The notes under the pieces were generated by a model. The model made no database searches. It saw only the letters and a list, made by a program, of their open reading frames with translations, and was not told where the DNA came from. The position numbers were made by a program, and so were the translations under genes. DNA of 64,000 nucleotides, taken from an uncultured Microbacteriaceae bacterium (lineage in GTDB: Bacteria > Actinomycetota > Actinomycetes > Actinomycetales > Microbacteriaceae). The stretch spans positions 372,001 through 436,000 of the forward strand of contig CANKXX010000003.1 of the NCBI GenBank assembly GCA_947487835.1, read 5' to 3'. Shown piece by piece: positions 1 through 7,496 of the stretch (position 1 is its first letter; every line of letters begins with the position of its first letter).

Positions 1-2
1 CG

Positions 3-425
3 GACGACGACCTCATCGTGGGCGCCGCGGACCCGTTCCAGCTGTTCCGCATCCTTCACGAGGTCATCCGCGGCGGCGGCTACGGGGCCGCGAGCGGCGT
101 CGCGTTCATGCTCGACCAGTGCCACAACATCGAGAAGAAGATCCCCGGGCAGATCCGCTCGGTGCTCAACGTGCAGGAGATGACCGCCCGCGCGCTGCTC
201 GTCGACCGCGACGCCCTGACGGCCGCCCAGCAGTCCGGTGACGTGCTCGCGGCCAACGAGGTGCTGATGGACGCGTTCTACACCGACGTCCGACCCGCCC
301 TCGCCGAGTGGCGCGAGTCGCGCGGACTGCCCGGCAACCCGCTGAAGGCGTACCGCGAGAGCGGCTACCAGGAGCGCATCGAGGCGGAGCGCGTGGGCGG
401 CGAACAGGCAGGCTGGGGAGCATGA
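3..425 (+). CDS. rhaI: L-rhamnose isomerase, C-terminal part (5' truncated by window)
   Basis: Peptide ...FRILHEVIRGGGYGAASGVAFMLDQCHNIEKKIPGQIRSVLNVQE... typical of RhaI-type isomerases; followed by rhaD and rhaB. Confidence 0.85.
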   Translation, partial: DDDLIVGAADPFQLFRILHEVIRGGGYGAASGVAFMLDQCHNIEKKIPGQIRSVLNVQEMTARALLVDRDALTAAQQSGDVLAANEVLMDAFYTDVRPALAEWRESRGLPGNPLKAYRESGYQERIEAERVGGEQAGWGA

Positions 426-1117
426 CCTTCACTCCCTCCCTCGTTCTCGTGCTGCCCGGCGGCGGCTACCACACCCACGCGGATCACGAGGCGGAGCCGA
501 TCGCCGAGTGGCTCGAGAACCTCGGCCACCACGTGCGCGTGCTCCGCTATCCGGTCGCCCCCACCCGCTACCCCGAGGCCCGCGACCTCGTGCACCGCGA
601 GGTGCTTGCCGCCCGCGCCGACTTCGACGGGCCGGTCGGCGTGCTCGGCTTCTCCGCGGGGGGCCACCTCGCCGGACACGCGGCACTGACCTCGTCCGAG
701 CCGGGCGACCGGCCCGACTTCGCGATCCTGTGCTACCCGGTCGTCTCGTTCGTCGACGCCAGCGCCCACCTCGGCTCCCGCGACAACCTGCTCGGCGACC
801 GGCTGGCCCTCGCGGCCGAGCTCTCGCTCGAGAACCTGGTGTCCGCGGACACCCCACCGATGTTCCTCTGGCACACGGCCGACGACGCCGTCGTCCCGGT
901 GCAGAACAGCTACCTGCTCGCGACCACGCTCGCCGAGCACGGCGTGCCGCACGAGCTCCACGTGTACCCTCACGGCCGGCACGGGCTGGGCCTCGCCATC
1001 GGTGAGGGTACGGCCGAGGCCTGGAGCGCCGCGTGCGCCGCCTGGCTGGAGGCGACCATCCCCACCCTCCCCACCCACTTCTCGACTCCCGCCGCCGATC
1101 CGAAAGCCTCCGCATGA
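422..1117 (+). CDS. alpha/beta hydrolase (carbohydrate-esterase/BD-FAE-like)
   Basis: LPGGGYHTHAD oxyanion motif, GFSAGGH nucleophile elbow, C-terminal D...H; 4-nt overlap with the rhaI stop. Confidence 0.8.
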   Translation: MTFTPSLVLVLPGGGYHTHADHEAEPIAEWLENLGHHVRVLRYPVAPTRYPEARDLVHREVLAARADFDGPVGVLGFSAGGHLAGHAALTSSEPGDRPDFAILCYPVVSFVDASAHLGSRDNLLGDRLALAAELSLENLVSADTPPMFLWHTADDAVVPVQNSYLLATTLAEHGVPHELHVYPHGRHGLGLAIGEGTAEAWSAACAAWLEATIPTLPTHFSTPAADPKASA

Positions 1118-3147
1118 GCACCACCGCAGCCGACCTGATCGCCCGCTCGAACCGCCTCGGCGCCGACCCCCGCAACACGAACTACGCGGGCGGCAACACG
1201 TCGGCCAAGGGCACCGACACCGACCCCGTGACGGGCCGGCCCGTCGAGCTGATGTGGGTGAAGGGGTCCGGCGGTGACCTCGGCACCCTCACGGAGTCCG
1301 GGCTCGCGGTGCTCCGCCTCGACCGGCTGCGGTCCCTCGCGGACGTCTACCCCGGCGTGGAGCGCGAGGACGAGATGGTCGCGGCCTTCGACTACGCCCT
1401 GCACGGCCGCGGCGGCGCGGCGCCGTCCATCGACACGGCCATGCACGGGCTCGTCGACGCGGCGCACGTCGACCACCTGCACCCCGACTCCGGTATCGCG
1501 TTCGCGACGGCGAAGGACGGCGAGCGGCTCACCGCCGAGGCGTTCGGCGGCCGGGTCGTCTGGGTGCCGTGGCGCAGGCCCGGCTTCCAGCTGGGACTCG
1601 ACATCGCGCGCATCAAGGCCGAGAACCCCGGCGCCATCGGCTGCATCCTCGGCGGCCACGGCATCACCGCCTGGGGGGACACCAGCGAGGAGGCCGAGGC
1701 AAACAGCCTTTGGATCATCCGGACGGCCGCGGCCTACATCGAGGACACCGGCACGCCCGACCCGTTCGGCACAGCTCTCGACGGCTACGCCGCCCTGCCC
1801 GAGGAGGAGCGGCGGGCACGTGCCGCAGCGCTCGCCCCGGCCATCCGCGGGCTCGTCTCGACGGACCGCGCCCAGGTGGGCCACTTCACCGACGACTCGG
1901 TCGTGCTCGACTTCCTGGCGAGCACGGAGCATCCCCGGCTGGCCGCGCTCGGCACGAGCTGCCCCGACCACTTCCTCCGCACCAAGGTTCGCCCCCTCGT
2001 GCTCGACCTGCCCGCATCGGCGCCCGTGGAAGAGGCGATCGCCCGGCTCACCGAGCTGCATGAGCAGTACCGGGCGGACTACGCCTCCTACTACGACCGC
2101 TACGCCTCGGCGGACTCCCCCGCCATGCGCGGCGCGGACCCCGCGATCGTGCTCGTCCCCGGCGTCGGCATGTTCAGCTTCGGCGCGAACAAGCAGACCG
2201 CACGCGTGGCGGGCGAGTTCTTCGTCAACGCCATCAACGTGATGCGCGGGGCCGAGGCGATCTCCTCCTACGCTCCCATCTCCGACGAGGAGAAGTTCCG
2301 CATCGAGTACTGGGCGCTCGAGGAGGCAAAGCTGGCCCGGATGCCCCGGCCCAAGCCCCTCGCCACCCGCATCGCCCTGGTGACGGGCGCGGCATCCGGC
2401 ATCGGCAAGGCCATCGCCACCCGGTTGGCCGCCGAGGGTGCGTGCGTGGCCATCGCCGACCTCGACCTCGAGAAGGCGCAGGCCGCGGCGGCCGAGCTCG
2501 GCGGGACGGATGTGGCGATCGGCCTCCAGGCCGACGTGACCGACGAGGCGCAGGTGCAGGCCGCGGTGGACGCCACCGTTCTGGCCTTCGGCGGGCTCGA
2601 CCTCGTGGTCAACAACGCCGGTCTCTCGCTGTCCAAGTCCCTGCTCGAGACCACGGTCGCCGACTGGGAGCTGCAGCACGCCGTGATGGCCAAGGGCTCA
2701 TTCCTCGTGTCGCGTGCGGCCGCCCGCGTGCTCATCGACCAGGGCCTCGGCGGCGACATCGTCTACATCTCCTCCAAGAACTCGGTCTTCGCCGGCCCCA
2801 ACAACATCGCCTACTCGGCGACCAAGGCGGACCAGGCGCACCAGGTGCGACTGCTCGCCGCAGAGCTCGGCGAGCACGGCGTCAAGGTCAACGGCATCAA
2901 CCCCGACGGCGTCGTGCGCGGCTCGGGGATCTTCGCCGGCGGCTGGGGCGCGAAGCGCGCCGCGGTCTACGGCGTGCCGGAGGAGGAGCTCGGCAAGTAC
3001 TACGCGCAGCGCACCCTGCTGAAGCGGGAGGTGCTGCCGGAGAACGTGGCGAACGCCGTGTTCGTGCTGTGCACGGCCGACCTCTCCCACACGACCGGCC
3101 TGCACATCCCGGTCGACGCGGGCGTCGCCGCGGCGTTCCTGCGATGA
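1114..3147 (+). CDS. rhaD: bifunctional rhamnulose-1-phosphate aldolase / lactaldehyde (short-chain) dehydrogenase
   Basis: N-terminal class II aldolase (NYAGGNTSAKG, DHLHPDSG) fused to C-terminal SDR (VTGAASGIGKAIA, YSATKAD). Confidence 0.9.
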   Translation: MSTTAADLIARSNRLGADPRNTNYAGGNTSAKGTDTDPVTGRPVELMWVKGSGGDLGTLTESGLAVLRLDRLRSLADVYPGVEREDEMVAAFDYALHGRGGAAPSIDTAMHGLVDAAHVDHLHPDSGIAFATAKDGERLTAEAFGGRVVWVPWRRPGFQLGLDIARIKAENPGAIGCILGGHGITAWGDTSEEAEANSLWIIRTAAAYIEDTGTPDPFGTALDGYAALPEEERRARAAALAPAIRGLVSTDRAQVGHFTDDSVVLDFLASTEHPRLAALGTSCPDHFLRTKVRPLVLDLPASAPVEEAIARLTELHEQYRADYASYYDRYASADSPAMRGADPAIVLVPGVGMFSFGANKQTARVAGEFFVNAINVMRGAEAISSYAPISDEEKFRIEYWALEEAKLARMPRPKPLATRIALVTGAASGIGKAIATRLAAEGACVAIADLDLEKAQAAAAELGGTDVAIGLQADVTDEAQVQAAVDATVLAFGGLDLVVNNAGLSLSKSLLETTVADWELQHAVMAKGSFLVSRAAARVLIDQGLGGDIVYISSKNSVFAGPNNIAYSATKADQAHQVRLLAAELGEHGVKVNGINPDGVVRGSGIFAGGWGAKRAAVYGVPEEELGKYYAQRTLLKREVLPENVANAVFVLCTADLSHTTGLHIPVDAGVAAAFLR

Positions 3148-4565
3148 CGGTCGCCGTCGCGGCCGTCGACCTCGGCGCGACGAGCGGCAGGGTGATGCTC
3201 GGGCGGGTCGGCCCGGGCGAGCTGTCCCTCACGCCCCTCGCCCGGTTCCCGAACCTTCCCGTGCGGATGCCGGACGGGCTGCACTGGAACATCGTCGAGC
3301 TGTACCGGAACGTGCTGGCAGGTCTGACCGCGGCCGCGCGGCGGGAGCCGGCGCTCGCCAGCGTGGGCATCGACTCCTGGGCGGTCGACTACGGCCTGCT
3401 GCGCGGCGATCGGCTGCTCGGCGAGCCCTACCACTACCGCGACGGCCGCACGGCGGGCGGGGTCGAGCGCACGCACGCGCTCGTCTCCCCCGCCGAGCTG
3501 TACGCGACGAACGGCCTGCAGTTCCTCCCGTTCAACACGCTGTACCAGCTGGCCGCCGAGGATGAGGCGGTGCGCGGCGTCGCGGACTCGCTCCTGTTGA
3601 TCCCCGACCTGCTCGCCTTCTGGCTCACCGGCCGGCGCGTCGCCGAGCGCACCAACGCGTCCACCACCGGGCTGCTCGACCTCGACACGGGCGCGTGGAA
3701 CGAGGAGCTGATTGCGCGCCTCGGCCTCCCGCGCGCCCTGCTCGCCGAGCTCGTGGATGCGGGAACGACGATCGGGCCGCTCTCCCCCGAGGTCGCCGCC
3801 GAGACGGGGCTCGCTGCGCAAGTCGTGGCGGTGGGGTCGCACGACACCGCGTCCGCGGTCGTCGCGGTGCCGGCCGCGGGCCGGAACTTCGCGTACGTCA
3901 GCTGCGGCACCTGGGGGCTCGTGGGCGTCGAGATCGACGCGCCCGTGCTCAGCGAGGCCGGGCGGGCGGCCAATTTCACGAACGAGGGCGGCGTGGACGG
4001 GCGCACGCGCTACCTCCACAACGTCATGGGCCTGTGGCTGCTCAGCGAGTCGGTGCGCACGTGGGAGCGGCAGGGCGAATCCATCGACCTGCCCGCGCTC
4101 CTGGCGAGCGCGGCCGAGGTGCCCGGCGAGGTGCCGGTTTTCGACGCGAATGACCCGCGCTTCCTGCCACCCGGCGACATGCCCGCGCGGATCGGCGAGT
4201 GGTTCGCCGAGCACGGCATGCCCGCTCCGAGGGACCGCGCAGGGCTGGTGCGGAGCATCCTCTCCTCGCTCGCGACCGCGTTCGCCGAGTCCGCGCACAC
4301 CGCCGCTGAGCTGTCCGGCGCCACCGTCGACGTGATCCACATCGTCGGCGGCGGCGCCCAGAACGCCCTGCTCTGCCAGCTCACGGCCGACTTGAGCGGG
4401 CTCCCGGTGCTCGCCGGGCCCGTCGAGGCGACGGCGCTCGGCAACGTGCTCGTGCAGGCCCGCGCCCTGGGCGAGCTGAGGGGCGACCTGGAGGCGCTGC
4501 GCGCGCTGGTGCGCGCGACGCATCCGCCGCTCCGCTACGAGCCCCGCCCCGCCAGCACCCCCTGA
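3144..4565 (+). CDS. rhaB: rhamnulokinase (FGGY family)
   Basis: AAVDLGATSGRVMLGRV start, HNVMGLWLLSES, HIVGGGAQNALLCQ; overlaps rhaD stop by 4 nt. Confidence 0.92.
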   Translation: MTVAVAAVDLGATSGRVMLGRVGPGELSLTPLARFPNLPVRMPDGLHWNIVELYRNVLAGLTAAARREPALASVGIDSWAVDYGLLRGDRLLGEPYHYRDGRTAGGVERTHALVSPAELYATNGLQFLPFNTLYQLAAEDEAVRGVADSLLLIPDLLAFWLTGRRVAERTNASTTGLLDLDTGAWNEELIARLGLPRALLAELVDAGTTIGPLSPEVAAETGLAAQVVAVGSHDTASAVVAVPAAGRNFAYVSCGTWGLVGVEIDAPVLSEAGRAANFTNEGGVDGRTRYLHNVMGLWLLSESVRTWERQGESIDLPALLASAAEVPGEVPVFDANDPRFLPPGDMPARIGEWFAEHGMPAPRDRAGLVRSILSSLATAFAESAHTAAELSGATVDVIHIVGGGAQNALLCQLTADLSGLPVLAGPVEATALGNVLVQARALGELRGDLEALRALVRATHPPLRYEPRPASTP

Positions 4566-4603
4566 GGTGCCGCCGGTCGGCGCAGGGCCCGGCCGGCCGC
4601 CGA

Positions 4604-5284
4604 TCAGTAGTCGATGCGCCCCGTCCGGTCGTGAAATTCGCCGGTCGGCCCGTCGGGACCCACCAGGGCGAGCGCGACGGTCGCGTCGGTGCCCTCGGTC
4701 ACCGTCTGGTGCCCGCCATGCCCGTTGAAGTCGGTGGCGGTGTAGCCGGGGTCGCTCACGTTGATGCGGAAAGCGGGCAGGTTCTTCGCGTATTGCACGG
4801 TGAGGGCGATGACCGCGGCCTTGGACGCCGGGTACGGGATCGCGGGCACCGGATACTCGTCGCGGCCCTCGGTGACGAGGAACCGCGGCCAGCCGACGCC
4901 GGATGCGACGTTCACGACGACCGGGTTGGCGGAGCGCCGCAGCAGCGGCAGCGCCGCCTGGGTGACCCGGACGATGCCGAGCACGTTCGTGTCGAGCACC
5001 TGCAGCATCCCCTCGGCGTCCAGGTCGTCGACGCCGAATGAGGTGCCGAGAATGCCGGCGTTGTTCACGAGCACGTCGAGTTCCGGCAGCGCGGCGAGCG
5101 CGGCGGTGACGCTGGTCTCGTCGGTGACGTCGAGGGCGACGACCTCCGCGCCCAGGGCGCGTGCGGCGTCGCCCGTCGCGGGGTCCCGCATCCCGGCGTA
5201 GACGGTGTGGCCGGCCTCGACGAGACGGCGGACGGTTTCGAGGCCGAGGCTTCTGTTGGCCCCGGTGATGAGTGTTGTGGTCAT
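4604..5284 (-). CDS. SDR family oxidoreductase
   Basis: MTTTLITGANRSLGLETVRRL Rossmann motif, VNNAGILG, YPASKAA. Confidence 0.88.
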   Translation of the reverse strand: MTTTLITGANRSLGLETVRRLVEAGHTVYAGMRDPATGDAARALGAEVVALDVTDETSVTAALAALPELDVLVNNAGILGTSFGVDDLDAEGMLQVLDTNVLGIVRVTQAALPLLRRSANPVVVNVASGVGWPRFLVTEGRDEYPVPAIPYPASKAAVIALTVQYAKNLPAFRINVSDPGYTATDFNGHGGHQTVTEGTDATVALALVGPDGPTGEFHDRTGRIDY

Positions 5285-5386
5285 GTCCTCATCCTGGGTG
5301 CGGCACATGACCATCCCCCAGGCACCGGTTGTCGGGGGGACTGCGAGTACCAGGATCCCTGCCGCCGGAGGCCGCAGGATGGGGAG

Positions 5387-6277
5387 ATGAGTGAATTCGC
5401 CACCGTGCTCCGCTCGTGGCGCGAGCGCGTGAGCCCCGCCGAGGTGGGGCTGCCCGCCGGCGCCGGCCGGCGCACCGCGGGCCTCCGTCGCGAGGAGCTC
5501 GCCGCGCTCGCCGGCGTGAGCGTCGACTACATCGTGCGGCTCGAGCAGGGCCGTGCGACGCATCCCTCGTCGCAGCTGCTCGGGGCGCTCGCGGTGGCCC
5601 TGCGGCTGACCGACACGGAGCGGGACCACCTGTTCCGGGCCGCCGGTGCCGCTCCGCCGTCGCGCGGCCTGGTGCCGCAGCACATCACTCCGGGCGTGCA
5701 GCGCATCCTCGACCGGCTCCGTGACGTGCCCCTCGCGGTGTTCACCGCGGCGCACGACATCGTCGCCTGGAACCCGCTGTGGGCAGCCATGCACGGCGAT
5801 CCGTCCACCTACGTCGGCCTCGAGCGCAACGTGGTCTGGCGGCACTTCGTGCTGGGGCACGACGGGGTGGAGTTCGATGAGGAGCACGAGCGCGCGTTCC
5901 CGGCCGACCTGGCAGCGGACCTGCGCGTGGCCGTCGGGCGCTACCCGCAGGACGGGCGGCTCGCGCGGCTCGTCACCCGCCTGCGCGCTGAGTCGCCCGA
6001 GTTCAAGCGGCACTGGGCGGGAGCGCGGGTCGCGGAGCACCGCTCGAGCCGCAAGACGTTCGCCGGCACCCCCGCCGGGCCGATCACCGTGGACTGCGAC
6101 ACCCTGTCGGTTCCGGACGGCGACCTCCGCGTCGTCGTCTACACCGTCGCACCGGGCAGCGCGGACGAGGCGAGGCTCGACCTGCTGCGCGTCACCGGTC
6201 TCGAGCAGTTCCCGTCGGCTCCCCTCTCAACAGTGCCCGCCGCGGGATCGGCGGGCTCGGTGGGCTCGGCGGGCTGA
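5387..6277 (+). CDS. XRE-type helix-turn-helix regulator with MmyB-like ligand-binding domain
   Basis: RRTAGLRREELAALAGVSVDYIVRLEQGR HTH; MmyB-like C-terminal region; divergent from the SDR gene. Confidence 0.88.
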   Translation: MSEFATVLRSWRERVSPAEVGLPAGAGRRTAGLRREELAALAGVSVDYIVRLEQGRATHPSSQLLGALAVALRLTDTERDHLFRAAGAAPPSRGLVPQHITPGVQRILDRLRDVPLAVFTAAHDIVAWNPLWAAMHGDPSTYVGLERNVVWRHFVLGHDGVEFDEEHERAFPADLAADLRVAVGRYPQDGRLARLVTRLRAESPEFKRHWAGARVAEHRSSRKTFAGTPAGPITVDCDTLSVPDGDLRVVVYTVAPGSADEARLDLLRVTGLEQFPSAPLSTVPAAGSAGSVGSAG

Positions 6278-6344
6278 ACCGCCGCGGCCGCGTGCCGATA
6301 GCCTGTGCGGTGGATCGATGACGAACCGACGGGAGCGAAGCGCC

Positions 6345-7373
6345 ATGCGAGCACTGGTACTGCGGAAGATGGGCGAGCTTGTGCTCGAGGAGCGCGACAC
6401 TCCCAGCCCCGGCGAGGGCGAGGTGCTGCTGCGCGTGTTCGCGACAGGCATCTGCGGCTCGGACATCCACGGCTACACGGGCGCGAACGGGCGTCGCGTC
6501 CCCGGCCAGGTGATGGGGCACGAGGCCGTCGGCACCGTTGCCGCGCTCGGGCCGGGCGTCGACGACGGCGCGCTCGCCGTCGGGCAGCCCGCCACCTTCA
6601 ACCCGGTGGTCGTGCCGGTCGAGGATGCCGAGACCTTCGCCGGGCGCGAGCAGCACAGCCCGAACAAGACCGTCATCGGGGTCGCGCCGGAGATCTCCGC
6701 CGCGTTCGCCGACTACGTCGTCGTGCCCGCGCGGAACGTCGTCCCTCTCCCCGCCGAGATGCCCATCGAGCGCGGCGCCCTCGTCGAGCCGCTCGCCGTG
6801 GCCCTGCACGCCGTGCGTCGGGTGCGGGCGGCCGAGCACTCCCGCGCGCTCGTCGTGGGCGGCGGCCCGATCGGGCAGTCGGTCGTGCTCGCGCTCCGGC
6901 TGGAAGGGGTGCAGACCGTGTTCGTGAGCGAGGTCGACCCGGCCAGACGGGCGCTGTGCGAGCGGCTCGGCGCCACCGCGATGGACCCGGAGGCGGGCTC
7001 GATCCTCGCCTTCCTCGAGGAGCACGGCGGCCGGGTGCCCGTCGCCCTCGACGCGGTCGGCATCTCGGTGACGGTGGCCGACGCGCTGAACGCGACCGAG
7101 TTCGGCGGAAGCGTCTGCCTCGTCGGCATGGGCGCGCCTCGGCTCGATCTCGACGCCTACCGCATCAGCACGGAGGAGCGCACGATCGTCGGCAGCTTCA
7201 CCTACTCCGCGGCGGACTTCGCGGACGCGGCGGCGCTCGTGGCAGCCGGCGGTGACGAGATCGGCGAGCTCATCAGCCGCGAGGTCTCCCCCGAGGATGC
7301 GGACGCGACCTTCACCGCCCTGGCGGGCCGCGACGGCACCGCCGGCAAGGTCCTCGTCCGCTTCGACCGCTGA
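6345..7373 (+). CDS. zinc-type medium-chain alcohol/polyol dehydrogenase
   Basis: GICGSDIHGYTG, GHEAVGTV, VVGGGPIGQSVV; alternative start at 6318. Confidence 0.85.
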   Translation: MRALVLRKMGELVLEERDTPSPGEGEVLLRVFATGICGSDIHGYTGANGRRVPGQVMGHEAVGTVAALGPGVDDGALAVGQPATFNPVVVPVEDAETFAGREQHSPNKTVIGVAPEISAAFADYVVVPARNVVPLPAEMPIERGALVEPLAVALHAVRRVRAAEHSRALVVGGGPIGQSVVLALRLEGVQTVFVSEVDPARRALCERLGATAMDPEAGSILAFLEEHGGRVPVALDAVGISVTVADALNATEFGGSVCLVGMGAPRLDLDAYRISTEERTIVGSFTYSAADFADAAALVAAGGDEIGELISREVSPEDADATFTALAGRDGTAGKVLVRFDR

Positions 7374-7419
7374 CCCGGGGTCGCGATCGGTCGCGAAACA
7401 CGGTCGCTGAGCCCACCCA

Positions 7420-7489
7420 CGGTCGCTGAGCCTGTCGAAGCGGCGCTCGCGACACGGCCCACGTCCCTTCGACAAGCTCAGGGACCGTG
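7420..7489. repeat. Dispersed repeat, inverted pair (GGTCGCTGAGCCTGTCGAAG ... CCCTTCGACAAGCTCAGGGACCG)
   Basis: Two oppositely oriented copies; same core recurs at 39775, 39909, 39948, 41585 and 58788. Confidence 0.85.
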
Positions 7490-7496
7490 TCCGGCG

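Noticed and set aside
970-2679. 569-aa minus-strand ORF
   Set aside because: Antisense to rhaD; compositionally biased (Arg/Val/Gly-rich) shadow ORF typical of high-GC DNA. The same applies to 3000-4523(-), 8029-11175(-), 24322-26268(-), 35143-37311(-), 37321-39756(-), 42288-43772(+), 44112-45416(+), 58873-61194(+) and 61415-63706(-).
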